A DNA stretch of 64,000 nt from an uncultured Pirellula sp. (GTDB taxonomy: Bacteria > Planctomycetota > Planctomycetia > Pirellulales > Pirellulaceae). The notes beneath the pieces were generated by a model. That model saw only the letters and a program-made list of their open reading frames with translations, was not told where the DNA came from and searched no databases. This document shows, piece by piece, positions 27,832-37,411 of the stretch; the stretch's first letter is position 1, and each line of letters opens with the position of its first letter. A program made the translations under genes and the position numbers. The stretch is from contig CAIOHR010000212.1 in the NCBI GenBank assembly GCA_903858115.1, positions 54,571 through 118,570 of the forward strand. The letters are read 5' to 3'.

Positions 27832-29907
27832 TCAATCACCTAAAAGTTCGTCGATCGCTTCTTCCTTTTCTTCATCGCTTCCAGTCATCAATTGACGGGC
27901 AAACTTCCCACCGATCTTACTGAAAAAATCATCTCGCTGCGACTCGTCGATGAAACCCCTCGAGTAGTAAAAGTTGATCTCACCCAATTTCTCAAGCTTG
28001 CTAAGCCCTTCCTCTTTCAGGAGTTTGGGGATTCGATTCGAAACAACAGCTTCCGGTGTGAGAGTGTCGGGGATGTCTTTCAACGCAATGGCTTCGACTA
28101 ATTTCTTGATAACCCGGTTGGCAGCATCTTCCACTCCGTCGTTCTGATTCTTTGCTTTTGCTTTTGCAACTGTAACATTGACGAGTTCGCTCGAAGAAAA
28201 GATGATCTTGGCTTCTTTCTGCGTTTCGGCGGGGATAATCGCTTTGACGCGAGCGGAATTGTTCACGACGCGCGTTTGTCGGTTTTGAGCAATTTCTACT
28301 TCAAAAAGTAGCAAAGCGTCATAGCCTTCTTCATAGGCTTTCTTGATCAATTTGCCCTGTTCGTCCGCACCGATATAGTGCAAACAGGAAGCGAGCGGCG
28401 TCACGCCTTCTGGTGGGCGAATCTCTTTGCTAATGTTCGGCGGAGGAGGCAGTTGATTTTGACCTTGCGGGCCGCCGAAACCTTGTTGTCCTTCAAACCC
28501 TTGCCCTCCTTGCCCTGGGAAACCAGAATACCCATCGCCCGATGGATCTTGCCCCGGAATTCCTCCGGGGTAACCAGATGAACCCGATGGGTCCATTCCT
28601 GGCATCGCACCGGGTATACCTCTTCCAGGTCCAGCAAATCCAGGGCCCGGTGCTGAGGGCGGTCCCATTCCAGGCATAGGGATGGTCTCCCCACCACCCG
28701 ATAATCCCGCTTCGCTAAGCTGAGGAGACATGAAGAACCTCATGCCTGAGGGTCGCATTCCGCCTTCACCACCATTATCGCCATTGCCGAAGTTTCCCAT
28801 CCCACCGCCGCCCGGGTATCCCATCCCATCGCCGCCCGGGTATCCCATCCCATCGCCGCCGGGATATCCCATCCCGCCGCCCATTCCCTGAGTACCTGTC
28901 GGTGCATAGCCTTTGAGAAAGCTCGCACCTGGTCTGCCAGACATTGGGTATTCCTTAAAAGCGACGGTGTATGCTCCGCTTGACAATTCATCGCGAAAGG
29001 TATCAACGACTTTCTCAGCCAAAAGTCCCGCTGCATCTGCAAGTGCTTTTGCTCGAACGCCCTTCAACGAACCGACTGCATTAGGTTCCATTCCATTGAG
29101 CTCACCACCAGGCATTCCATTGAGACCACCACCAGGCATTCCCATACCTTCACCACCGGGGGCACCTCCAGCTCCTCCCCCGCCTGCGAGGGAACCAAGA
29201 ATGCTCTGCAGGTCTGTACCAATGGGTTTCAGGGAACCAGTCGGAACGTTTGCTGGATTCTTCATCGCCAGCCCGACAGCAACTTTCAATCCAATTTGTG
29301 GGCGCCGTGCAGCCCAACGCATTTCGTCGGCTATTTCGCTCGCTTGAGCCTCATCGCCGCTGATCGCAAACGCATGATAAAGACTATAGGCTCTCGTCAT
29401 ATTTCCGGCTTCAAACGCGATGGTAGCTCGCTCTTTCGCCGTAAGTTTCTTTGGTTTCGGTGGTGGTAAATTTCTTCTCGGTGGGCCTGAATTACCCCCG
29501 CCCATCTGCCCCCCTGGATTGAATCCTGCGAACCCAGGCTGCCCTCCCGACCCGTACTCCGCGCCATCAGATCCACCTGGATATCCAGATCCACCTGGAT
29601 TACTGGATCCGCCTGGGTACCCCATATCAGGTCTGCCTGAGTATCCCCCGCCTGCGGACGAACCTTCTTCAGAGGATGAAGAGCCTCCCGGGGGGACAGC
29701 CCCTCCCGAAGAATCGCCACCTGCAGAATCGAATTCCATGGAACCGCTGCTTGAACCGCCCGATGAGCTTGAACCGCCTGATGGTGCCGTCGCGGATGAT
29801 GGTGCATTGGCAGCAATCGGCGTTTCTTTTTTCCCACATCCGACTGCTAAGAAACAACATACAACAGAAGCCATCAATAACCATGGTCGAAACATGGCAG
29901 TCTCCAA
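27832..29907 (-). CDS. Gly/Pro-rich repeat lipoprotein
   Basis: 691 residues. The lipoprotein signal MFRPWLLMASVVCCFLAVGCGKK has lipobox AVGC; the start is METAM or the MFRP four codons later. Residues 30-150 are Ser/Gly/Pro-rich (GYPGGS units), followed by a helical segment (LTAKERATIAFEAGNMTRAYSLYHAFAISGDEAQA), more Gly-rich sequence with GYPGGDGM tandem repeats, and a C-terminal structured domain (PLASCLHYIGADEQGKLIKKAYEEGYDALLLFEVEI...). The low-complexity parts look like flexible spacers. It ends 15 bp before the start of the DUF1549/DUF1553 gene, so co-transcription is likely. Function unknown. Confidence 0.75.
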   Translation of the reverse strand: METAMFRPWLLMASVVCCFLAVGCGKKETPIAANAPSSATAPSGGSSSSGGSSSGSMEFDSAGGDSSGGAVPPGGSSSSEEGSSAGGGYSGRPDMGYPGGSSNPGGSGYPGGSDGAEYGSGGQPGFAGFNPGGQMGGGNSGPPRRNLPPPKPKKLTAKERATIAFEAGNMTRAYSLYHAFAISGDEAQASEIADEMRWAARRPQIGLKVAVGLAMKNPANVPTGSLKPIGTDLQSILGSLAGGGGAGGAPGGEGMGMPGGGLNGMPGGELNGMEPNAVGSLKGVRAKALADAAGLLAEKVVDTFRDELSSGAYTVAFKEYPMSGRPGASFLKGYAPTGTQGMGGGMGYPGGDGMGYPGGDGMGYPGGGGMGNFGNGDNGGEGGMRPSGMRFFMSPQLSEAGLSGGGETIPMPGMGPPSAPGPGFAGPGRGIPGAMPGMDPSGSSGYPGGIPGQDPSGDGYSGFPGQGGQGFEGQQGFGGPQGQNQLPPPPNISKEIRPPEGVTPLASCLHYIGADEQGKLIKKAYEEGYDALLLFEVEIAQNRQTRVVNNSARVKAIIPAETQKEAKIIFSSSELVNVTVAKAKAKNQNDGVEDAANRVIKKLVEAIALKDIPDTLTPEAVVSNRIPKLLKEEGLSKLEKLGEINFYYSRGFIDESQRDDFFSKIGGKFARQLMTGSDEEKEEAIDELLGD
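28797..28883 (-). repeat. 24-nt in-frame tandem repeat encoding GYPGGDGM units
   Basis: About three and a half copies of a 24-nt unit inside the Gly-rich lipoprotein gene, encoding MGYPGGDG-type octapeptides. The copies are almost identical at the DNA level (ATCGCCGCCCGGGTATCCC appears twice), showing recent duplication. Copy number can change without shifting the frame. Confidence 0.75.
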
Positions 29908-30193
29908 TAAGTTCCAGAAGTTTCAATCGGCGGCATCGCCCAGATAGCCCTTCATTATTCACGGTGGCCCCCCAAATGTCTACCAGCCCCCGACCATTCC
30001 ATGCCGTACAATTCAAGAATCATCGGAAGTTTTCAATAAAGCACATCGAGAAAGAGTCGGCCTGCTGGGAAACCTCGCCTCATGATCTCCCAAGGTGATC
30101 GTGATCAAATTAATCCAAGTTGCGGTTATTTCAGGACGATTCAGTGTGTAAAATGATGAGCCCCGCCTTGGTCCCCCTCCAAAAGTTTTCATT

Positions 30194-32668
30194 GTGATAA
30201 TGTCCCAATGGTCCGGCCAAAAAGCCAGGTCAACGTCTCTGACGAAAGAATCTCTGTTGAAAGAATCTCTGATTACAGTGATTTCGCTCATTGGCTTGAT
30301 GATTTACTCTTTCTCAAAGCCTGCTTGTGCCTTTTATGTAGAGTCTCTTGACGAAAGACTCGAGAAAGCACTTGAAGCAGAGGTACTCCCTCTCCTGAAG
30401 AAGCATTGCGGCTCATGCCACATGGAGGGGGAAAACGAAGCGGGCGTCAGCTTCGACGACTATACGACGATTGATAAAATCCGCCAACATACGAGCACTT
30501 GGGAACAGATTCGTGGAGTTGTCCGCGCTGAAGCCATGCCACCTCCGGATAGCTCCAACATGACTGGAGAAGAAAGGAAGAAGTTATCGGATTGGATCCA
30601 ATCCGTTCTACATGATGTTGACTGTCAGTGTGAGTTTCCAACTCCCGTTGTCACCATTCGACGGCTAAATCAAAAAGAGTACGACAACACGATTCAAGAT
30701 CTTTTCGGTATCGACATTTATCCGTCGAAACAAATTGCCTTTGTTTCCGATGATGTAGGGAACGGTTTCGATAACCAAGGAGAAGTTCTCTCGATCGCTC
30801 CGATCATGATGGAAAAATACTTACAGGCGGCCTCGTTAGTCGCCAAACAAGTGATCGTCACGGACCGCGAGACACTACGGAGCCTTAGCCGAGAAGGAAA
30901 AGCATTGACGTTTGGTTCCTCTCACAGCGCAACTTTCTTGTTAGCAGCAGGAACCTACGATTTCAACGTTCGAATGCGTTTTGGTGACGGCCAAAACGAC
31001 AAGTGTTTCGCCATCGCCAAGCTCGATGATCAAACGGTCCGCGAATGGGATGCAGAATCTAAAGCAAAGAACTTTGAATTCACGTTGGAGGTGCCAGAGG
31101 GAGAACATGTCCTGTCGATTCAATATGAAACAGATGAGGCGCCGGAAAAGAAAGGGGATCCCAAACGCAAACTGTACATCGAGAATATTCGCTCCCATGG
31201 TCCTCGCAAAAGCGATCCCGCATTCCCACGGATCCATCAATCTTTTGTTGTAGCCTATCCAGAACTGAAAGATGCACCGAACTCGGAATCGATCGGTATT
31301 GCCGAAGCCTCTCGTCGTGTTTTTGCAGCATTTCTCCCCAAGGCTTATCGACGGGCTGTCGATGCAACGGAAATCGAATCTGTCGTCAAGATTTGCGAAG
31401 CCGCTCAGAGCGAAGGCTTCAACTATCTGGAGTCCTTGCAGTTTGGGCTCCAGGGCGTTTTGGCGTCTCCTAAGTTTTTATTTCGATCGGAAAAGCTTGA
31501 CCCTGTTCTCGGCTTAGACGATTACTCGATCGCCAATCGTCTCTCTTACTTCCTCTGGTCATCCATGCCAGACGAAGAACTGATGAACCTGGCTGCCGCA
31601 GGTGAGCTTCGGCATCCCGAGGTGTTGCGAATGCAAGTCAATCGAATGCTGGAGCATTCGAAATCTATTGCATTTGTCCAAGGGTTCTTCGGACAATGGC
31701 TGGGGCTTCGAAATCTAAATAAGATCGAGATCGACAAGAAACAGTTCGCCACCTGGAATAATCGACTGCGGGATGCGATGATCCACGAGACAGAACTTTT
31801 TTGCCATCATGTTATGCTACACGGATCTGTTGATGAATTGACAACCGCGAACTACTCCTTCATGAATCCCCGCATGGCAGATTTCTATGGAATTTCATTC
31901 GCGGGGACCGACCCGGCTGACTTGTATCTCTCGTCTTCCCGCAGAAACTTCGACCAATCGAAACGCTCGGGCTCCTTCGAACGAGAGGACGAATGGATTC
32001 GCGTCGAACTACCGAAAAATCGTCAAGGAATTCTTACCCAGGCCGCAGTTTTAGCCTTAACCTCTAATCCAACCCGCACTTCCCCCGTAAAGCGAGGAAA
32101 GTGGATTCTGGAGAATATGCTCGGGGATCCTCCCCCCTCCGCACCTCCCAATGTCCCGTCTCTCGAGCAAGCGAAAGCCGATGATAAAGCTTCATTGCGA
32201 GAACGACTAGAAATTCACCGAAGCAACCCAAGCTGTGCTGGTTGCCATAAAATCATGGATCCCATCGGACTAGGCTTGGAGAATTTCGATGTCATCGGCC
32301 GATGGAGAGACAAGGACGGTGATAAATCGATCGATGCCCAAGGTGAACTGGTCGATGGTTCAAAATTCACCTCTCCCGCCGAACTTGTTACATTGCTCGG
32401 AGCCAGAAAAGACCAAATCCTGGAGAATCTCGCAAAACGAATGATGGTCTATGCCATCGGCCGCGGTTTACAGAGAGTTGATCGATGTGCCATTGAACAA
32501 GTGTTACAATACTCGCGAGACAGGAATCGGTCGATTCGCGCGATGGTGGAAGCCATCGTTCTTAGCGACACTTTCCTGCAATCCCCCACGATTCAACCTT
32601 CGCCTGCCATTCCCTCTTCTACACCTGCCACTACCTCACCCACCGGAGATCGAAACGATGAACCATGA
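30194..32668 (+). CDS. DUF1587/1595/1592/1588/1585 planctomycete cytochrome-type protein
   Basis: 824 residues. N-terminal basic region and hydrophobic segment (VISLIGLMIYSFSKPACAF) form a signal. A PSCyt1-like heme motif CGSCH follows. DUF1587 is TIRRLNQKEYDNTIQDLFGID; DUF1595 is FAAFLPKAYRRAVDATEIE; DUF1592 includes IANRLSYFLWSSMPDEELMNLA; DUF1588 includes TSPVKRGKWILENMLGDPPPSAPPNVP and a second motif CAGCHKIMDPIGLGLENFD; DUF1585 ends the protein. A beta domain (FLLAAGTYDFNVRMRFGDG) sits in the middle. Two CxxCH motifs suggest heme binding. It overlaps the start of a DUF1552 gene by 11 bp, the usual partner. Role unproven. Confidence 0.88.
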   Translation: MIMSQWSGQKARSTSLTKESLLKESLITVISLIGLMIYSFSKPACAFYVESLDERLEKALEAEVLPLLKKHCGSCHMEGENEAGVSFDDYTTIDKIRQHTSTWEQIRGVVRAEAMPPPDSSNMTGEERKKLSDWIQSVLHDVDCQCEFPTPVVTIRRLNQKEYDNTIQDLFGIDIYPSKQIAFVSDDVGNGFDNQGEVLSIAPIMMEKYLQAASLVAKQVIVTDRETLRSLSREGKALTFGSSHSATFLLAAGTYDFNVRMRFGDGQNDKCFAIAKLDDQTVREWDAESKAKNFEFTLEVPEGEHVLSIQYETDEAPEKKGDPKRKLYIENIRSHGPRKSDPAFPRIHQSFVVAYPELKDAPNSESIGIAEASRRVFAAFLPKAYRRAVDATEIESVVKICEAAQSEGFNYLESLQFGLQGVLASPKFLFRSEKLDPVLGLDDYSIANRLSYFLWSSMPDEELMNLAAAGELRHPEVLRMQVNRMLEHSKSIAFVQGFFGQWLGLRNLNKIEIDKKQFATWNNRLRDAMIHETELFCHHVMLHGSVDELTTANYSFMNPRMADFYGISFAGTDPADLYLSSSRRNFDQSKRSGSFEREDEWIRVELPKNRQGILTQAAVLALTSNPTRTSPVKRGKWILENMLGDPPPSAPPNVPSLEQAKADDKASLRERLEIHRSNPSCAGCHKIMDPIGLGLENFDVIGRWRDKDGDKSIDAQGELVDGSKFTSPAELVTLLGARKDQILENLAKRMMVYAIGRGLQRVDRCAIEQVLQYSRDRNRSIRAMVEAIVLSDTFLQSPTIQPSPAIPSSTPATTSPTGDRNDEP

Positions 32669-34031
32669 TTCCAAAAATTTCTCGGTATCCCTGGATCGTT
32701 CCAAAAGAACGAACTCGATCAATCGACGTTCTGCACTCCGTGCACTAGGCGTTTCGCTTGCTCTTCCGTCGTTACAAATCATGGGGACAGCGTCAGCGAG
32801 CGTGTTCAACAATCCTATCTCGCCTGTGCGACTCGCCTGGGTCTTCTTCCCCAACGGTACCAACGCCGAAAGATGGTTTCCAAAAGGGGCTGGCAAAGAC
32901 TGGGAATTTTCATCAAGCCTCGCACCACTGTCTGAGAACCGAAACGATCTGAATATCCTAAAGGGACTCGCTCAAGTGAATGCACAATCGCTCGGAGACG
33001 GTCCTGGCGATCACGCGAGAAGCGCTGCTGCTTTTCTCACGGGCGCACACCCCTACAAAACAGAAGGTGCCAAGATCAAGGCTGGCCGCAGTGTCGACCA
33101 GATAGCGGCTGACGTTTACGGACGTTCCACACGACTCGCCTCCCTAGAACTAGGAACCGAACAAGGCAGAGATGCAGGTGCTTGTGACTCCGGCTATGCC
33201 TGTGCCTATTCCAATAATATCTCTTGGCGAAGCGAGCATTTGCCAACAGCAAAGGAAATCAATCCTCAAAAAGCGTTTCAGCGATTGTTCGGCGGAGGAG
33301 ATGGCCAAAGCGGCGATCCGAGAGCTAACAAAGTCCGCAAAAGTATTCTCGACTTTGTTTCGGAACAACGAACGCATCTCGAATCCATTAGCGGTTCCGA
33401 AGACCGTCGCAAACTTGAAGAATACTTCGCCAGTATTCGCGAGATCGAACAACGCATCGCTATGTTCTCAACCCCCGTCAAGCTTCCTGATGGAATCGTT
33501 GAACCAACCTCTAAACCCGAAAATGCAACGGAACATATCCGTCTTATGTACGACCTCATGGTCTTGGCTTTCCAAACCGACACCACGCGTCTTGCTAGCT
33601 TCATGCTTGCAAACGAAGGCAGCAATCGGACATTTCCAATGATCGAAATCAAGGACGGTCACCACAGCCTTTCGCACCACGAAAACAAAATCGAGAGCAT
33701 TGAGAAGATTGCGAAGATCGACACCTATTATGCAGAACAATTCTCGTACTTTTTGAACAAACTAAAGTCGACGAAAGACGCTGACGGCAATACCCTTCTC
33801 GACAATTCTCTCATCGTGTACGGTGGATGCATCTCCGACGGGAACCGCCACGACCACCATAACTTGCCTCTCATCTTGGCTGGTAAAGGTGGTCGCAATC
33901 TCCCAACAGGACGCCTTCTCGAGTTTCCTGAATACACGCCGATGAACAACCTCTTTTCGACCATGCTCGAGCATGTCGGAATGGAGAGTATTGTCTTCGG
34001 AGATGGCACAGGAAAAGTGCAACTAGCTTAG
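32658..34031 (+). CDS. DUF1552 Tat-exported protein
   Basis: 457 residues from ATG 32658, which overlaps the end of the DUF1592 gene by 11 bp. A Tat-like signal, INRRSALRALGVSLALPSL, precedes the DUF1552 domain: RLAWVFFPNGTNAERWFPKG, NILKGLAQVNAQ, DHARSAAAFLTGAHPYKTEG, SVDQIAADVYG, LASLELGTEQGRDAGACDSGYACAYSNNISWRSEHLPTAKEINPQKAFQRLF and DNSLIVYGGCISDGNRHDHHNLPLILAGKGG. The family resembles DUF1501/alkaline phosphatase-type sulfatase folds and pairs with DUF1592 proteins in planctomycetes. Substrate unknown. An upstream in-frame extension to 32451 is inside the neighbouring gene and rejected. Confidence 0.88.
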   Translation: MNHDSKNFSVSLDRSKRTNSINRRSALRALGVSLALPSLQIMGTASASVFNNPISPVRLAWVFFPNGTNAERWFPKGAGKDWEFSSSLAPLSENRNDLNILKGLAQVNAQSLGDGPGDHARSAAAFLTGAHPYKTEGAKIKAGRSVDQIAADVYGRSTRLASLELGTEQGRDAGACDSGYACAYSNNISWRSEHLPTAKEINPQKAFQRLFGGGDGQSGDPRANKVRKSILDFVSEQRTHLESISGSEDRRKLEEYFASIREIEQRIAMFSTPVKLPDGIVEPTSKPENATEHIRLMYDLMVLAFQTDTTRLASFMLANEGSNRTFPMIEIKDGHHSLSHHENKIESIEKIAKIDTYYAEQFSYFLNKLKSTKDADGNTLLDNSLIVYGGCISDGNRHDHHNLPLILAGKGGRNLPTGRLLEFPEYTPMNNLFSTMLEHVGMESIVFGDGTGKVQLA

Positions 34032-34056
34032 ATAGGCTCTCTTTCTAAACACGTCG

Positions 34057-34077
34057 TCGCGTCTCTGCGAGACGCGA
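34057..34077. terminator. GC-rich hairpin between convergent genes
   Basis: Perfect 9-bp inverted repeat TCGCGTCTC-TGC-GAGACGCGA located 25 bp after the DUF1552 stop. There is no U-tract on either side, so it may act as a transcript end-stabiliser or as part of a palindromic repeat rather than a classic terminator. A looser GCGTCTCC...GAAGCGC echo follows at about 34085-34107. Confidence 0.4.
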
Positions 34078-34185
34078 AATGGAAGCGTCTCCGAGAGAGA
34101 AGCGCCTACGTGAAAACCAGTTTAGAAACCAAGCCTATGCACAAGGGATTTGAAAACATCTCCTCGACATGCAACGTCTTATTCC

Positions 34186-34217
34186 CAACCCGAAGAGTGA
34201 GCGTACGCTTCGGGTTG
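34186..34217. repeat. Palindromic REP-like element CAACCCGAAG...CTTCGGGTTG
   Basis: A 10-bp perfect inverted repeat with a 12-nt loop (AGTGAGCGTA plus CG), 15 bp before the stop of the convergent sialidase-like gene. From memory, planctomycete genomes contain many intergenic CCCGAAGCGT-type palindromes; this resembles one, but I cannot count copies from the window. It may also end transcription of both converging genes. Confidence 0.45.
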
Positions 34218-34231
34218 TCTAGGGCTCGGCC

Positions 34232-35413
34232 TTAGTTAGTACCTGAGAGCCATGCTTCAGTGAACTCAAAGTGCTTCATGCTTTTTCCTTCGGGAACAAA
34301 GTAACTGTAGACAACATGAATCCTGCCGTCTTTCCCTTGAGTCATGGCAGGATAATGGAACGAGCCGCCAGGTTGCTTCTCAAGGGATCGAGTCCATTTC
34401 CAGCTCTTTCCTTCATCGTCCGACAACGATACCACCAAACTCGATCGTCCTTCTTCAGTATCGTTGTAGACCAAAGCCCATTTGCCACTGGAAAGTCGCA
34501 AAGCATCGACACCGGAACCAGGATTCGGAAGCGACATCGAATAGACATCTCCCCACGTCTCCCCGCGATCGACGGACTCGCAAGCTTGTATTTTTCCAGT
34601 GATTCCATTCTCCCGCATGTAAGCAATGAGGCTGCCATCCGCCCGCTCTAAAACAGCAGGCTGAATGTTACCAAACCCGATCAGAGGTTCGCTTGCTTTC
34701 CATGTCAGTCCTGAGTCATCGCTATATGCCATCAACGAAATTGAATAGGTGTCAGTATAAAGTGGCAATAGAATGCGTCCATTCTTCAAGACGGTCGGCT
34801 TGCATCTCGGTTGCCAACCGAGCCGTTGATAAAGTTTGTCATCCAATCGCGACTTCAATAGAGCGACGACTTCTTTTTGCTTGTCTGTAAGTGGCACGTT
34901 TGCTTTTGCCAGAAACTGTTCAAGCTTGATCTTGGCTGATGGTCCAAAGTCTTTCGGTTTGAGAAACAAAACATCCCTTCGTTTCCATACCGGTGCTCCG
35001 TCCGATGTGTAGTCCTCGGAAACCAATGCATTGGTCAAGCAAGACTCCCATGTATTTGCGATGATCACCGGCCAGAATAGCCATAGCCGATTCGAAGAGT
35101 CGATCATCATGCAAGTATTGCAATCAGGAAAATCTGGAGTGTCGACCATCAAAAAGGGCTCTGACCACTTCGACTCTCCTTTCTTTTTGCGACTTCCCAA
35201 TACCACAACATCATCGGCTTTGCGCTCGCCTGATCCGCGATACCAAGAGGTCAATAAATCGCCGTTTGGCAATTCGACGATCCCCGGCGCATGATTGTGA
35301 TTGGCATCCAATGGGAAAACCAATTCTGCGGAATACGGGGTTTGAAACGCTGTGGCCAAAAACACACAGCACATGGAGACAATGGAAAACACAGTAAGGT
35401 AAACTCCCATCAA
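34232..35413 (-). CDS. Secreted sialidase-like (BNR/Asp-box) protein
   Basis: 393 residues with signal peptide (VYLTVFSIVSMCCVFLATAFQTPYS). Asp-box motifs (SxDxGxTW) occur three times: YSDDSGLTWKASEP, SVDRGETWGDV and SDDEGKSWKWTRS. Other conserved features are NHNHAPGIVELPNGDLLTSWYRGSGE near the N-terminus and FHYPAMTQGKDGRIHVVYSY at the C-terminus. This is the six-bladed propeller of the exo-alpha-sialidase family. Planctomycete members have no proven substrate and may act on sulfated or other glycans. The gene stands alone between the DUF1552 gene (convergent) and the rhomboid gene (21 bp gap, same strand). Confidence 0.83.
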   Translation of the reverse strand: MMGVYLTVFSIVSMCCVFLATAFQTPYSAELVFPLDANHNHAPGIVELPNGDLLTSWYRGSGERKADDVVVLGSRKKKGESKWSEPFLMVDTPDFPDCNTCMMIDSSNRLWLFWPVIIANTWESCLTNALVSEDYTSDGAPVWKRRDVLFLKPKDFGPSAKIKLEQFLAKANVPLTDKQKEVVALLKSRLDDKLYQRLGWQPRCKPTVLKNGRILLPLYTDTYSISLMAYSDDSGLTWKASEPLIGFGNIQPAVLERADGSLIAYMRENGITGKIQACESVDRGETWGDVYSMSLPNPGSGVDALRLSSGKWALVYNDTEEGRSSLVVSLSDDEGKSWKWTRSLEKQPGGSFHYPAMTQGKDGRIHVVYSYFVPEGKSMKHFEFTEAWLSGTN

Positions 35414-35434
35414 AGAACATTATCAAGAGGAATT

Positions 35435-36391
35435 TCAACGATTCCAAACCAGCCCAACAATAGCGCCCGTTACCAATCCACCCAAGTGAGCAACATTGGC
35501 CATCCCAAGCCCATTAGGCATTGCAAAGCCGAGTACCAACAGCATACCAATCATGACATACGCATCGGGTGGAAAAAAGAACCCGCAATCAGGACGAAGT
35601 CGAGATTTCACCGCCAAATAACCAAACAATCCCATGACAACCCCGGAGATACCCACGAAATTCGGGTTCCCAAAAAACTGCGGTGGCAACAGCCCTTGTG
35701 GCAAATGGGACCCCAACGCCATGATGATCAATAGAATCGAATACTTGCCGACCCCTTCCAGTTTTTCCGTGAGACGTCCGAGAGACGCCAGCGAAAACAT
35801 ATTGAGCAATAGGTGAATTGCTCCGCCGTGAAGAAACGCAGGGGTCAGCAAACGCCACAATTCGAATTTCTTCAACGAGGCCGCCGGGTCATTTGTCTCA
35901 ATGTACAAACTCATGTCGACAAACTTCAGTTCTTGCATGGCAATTCTCCCAAGCGTATTGCCTTGCCCTGGATTAGAAAAACCGGTGACTAAACCGAGCA
36001 CCACACAAATGATTACCAGTGCCAAAGTCAATGGTGGTAGCCGACCGCCCATCATCGGGTTCCCGGTGGGCCGAAGCGTTCGAATATTCTTCTCTCTCAG
36101 TTTTTGTTCCGTTCGTTTTTGCTGAACGATCGCTCTCGCCCCTTGGATCGCTTGGCTGTACTTTGGATTGTCTGGTTCGCTCTGGAATCGATTCCATTCG
36201 GCGATTGCCTCCGGTAACCGATCTTCGTCCCGAACCCAAAGGGACCAGCACTCATCGCTCTCTCCCCTGCTTCCATTGCTCTGCTTGATGGTACCTTCGT
36301 GTTCAACATGTGTTGATATTCCTAAGGTCAACAGGTGAGCCACGAACGACTCGGCGTGTTTCTTGTTCTTTACGTCAGCAAGGTGTCTCAT
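35435..36391 (-). CDS. Rhomboid family intramembrane serine protease
   Basis: 318 residues. A cytosolic N-terminal domain (about 1-110; HLADVKNKKHAESFVAHLLTLGI) of the type found before many bacterial rhomboids is followed by about six membrane helices. Signature motifs: WRLLTPAFLHGGAIHLLLNMFSL, catalytic Ser249 in GISGVVMGLFGYL and catalytic His302 in ANVAHLGGLVTGAIVGL. Cleaves membrane proteins inside the bilayer. It lies 7 bp after an SprT-like peptidase gene on the same strand, so the two form an operon of proteases. Substrate unknown. Confidence 0.92.
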   Translation of the reverse strand: MRHLADVKNKKHAESFVAHLLTLGISTHVEHEGTIKQSNGSRGESDECWSLWVRDEDRLPEAIAEWNRFQSEPDNPKYSQAIQGARAIVQQKRTEQKLREKNIRTLRPTGNPMMGGRLPPLTLALVIICVVLGLVTGFSNPGQGNTLGRIAMQELKFVDMSLYIETNDPAASLKKFELWRLLTPAFLHGGAIHLLLNMFSLASLGRLTEKLEGVGKYSILLIIMALGSHLPQGLLPPQFFGNPNFVGISGVVMGLFGYLAVKSRLRPDCGFFFPPDAYVMIGMLLVLGFAMPNGLGMANVAHLGGLVTGAIVGLVWNR

Positions 36392-36398
36392 GCGATGG

Positions 36399-37328
36399 TC
36401 AGGCTATCGGTCGTAATTGATGGATGGGGACATAATATTTTAGGTAGCGTTTGCCGTCGCTGAACCGTTCACCGCGACTGTCTTCCACCAGGATAGTGGC
36501 TCGTCGAGTGATACGGTTCACAACGCCAACGATAGTTTTTCCTTCGAAGCGAAAAGCGACACGATTCCCTGCTCGAATGTTGTAATCCTTTGCGGCTCTC
36601 TGCTGCTGGGTGATCAATTCGTGCCGATGTTCCGTGTGACCAAACATGCCATGGGCAATCGACTGAAATCTTCCGGCAGCACAATCGCTTTGGATCCAAA
36701 CCAACATCTCGCAAAGGTGGATCAGCTCATGTTCAACAATTCGCTGCATCGCGGTCAATCGATCCCGGCAATCGTAACCGCACACCCGAATATTGTCATC
36801 CGCTCCACGAAAAGACTGAAAAAGCAACGAGGTAGAAAGTGCGATTTCATAATGCGTGCGACTCGGACGCCCCGCAGTGGCTGGATAAACAGTCCGGGTC
36901 GTCTTGCCCCCGGCTCGGGTCATACGCGAACTCAACCGGAACGACAATCCATACGATTCCGCCAAAGGCAATGCGAGACCGCCCAGAAATTGCTCATCAT
37001 AGAGGTAGGCCATCAGCTCTAAATCGTGTTTTGCCACAGATTGAAAATTGCGGCTGTTCATCACCTTGGATCTCGAAAGCACTCGGTCTGCGATTATCCG
37101 CTGTTTGTGATGCTTGTCCGCCCAAACGTGCGGCGAGGAATAGAGCAATTCCGCAAGCCGTTTTTGACGCTCGATCCTGGTCGCTACGGTCGCACCGACA
37201 ATTTTGGGATCCCAACCCTCGTTCTTTTGTCCCGCCCCGCTTTCCACAACAATCGGGCGTTTCGCTCGCGCATCCGATGCTTGCGGAACGGGATCGGATC
37301 CCAACGGTCTTTTCTGTGGTTGCCTCAT
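36399..37328 (-). CDS. SprT-like zinc metallopeptidase
   Basis: 309 residues. The zinc motif HELIH is at 200-204 (IVEHELIHLCEML) with a further histidine-rich stretch (HGMFGHTEHRH) that could supply the third ligand. The preceding strand SYGLSFRLSSRMTRAGGKTTR and the following basic C-terminal domain (GNRVAFRFEGKTIVGVVNRITRRATILVED) resemble SprT/SPRTN-like proteins, which cleave DNA-protein crosslinks in eukaryotes; bacterial SprT function is poorly known. No signal peptide, so cytoplasmic. Operon partner of the rhomboid gene. Confidence 0.78.
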   Translation of the reverse strand: MRQPQKRPLGSDPVPQASDARAKRPIVVESGAGQKNEGWDPKIVGATVATRIERQKRLAELLYSSPHVWADKHHKQRIIADRVLSRSKVMNSRNFQSVAKHDLELMAYLYDEQFLGGLALPLAESYGLSFRLSSRMTRAGGKTTRTVYPATAGRPSRTHYEIALSTSLLFQSFRGADDNIRVCGYDCRDRLTAMQRIVEHELIHLCEMLVWIQSDCAAGRFQSIAHGMFGHTEHRHELITQQQRAAKDYNIRAGNRVAFRFEGKTIVGVVNRITRRATILVEDSRGERFSDGKRYLKYYVPIHQLRPIA

Positions 37329-37411
37329 CCGAGTCGTCCGTGATCCAAAAGGCTAAATCCAAAAGGCTAAAAGGTGAAACTCAATCGAACCATAGTATAG
37401 CTTGAATCCCA

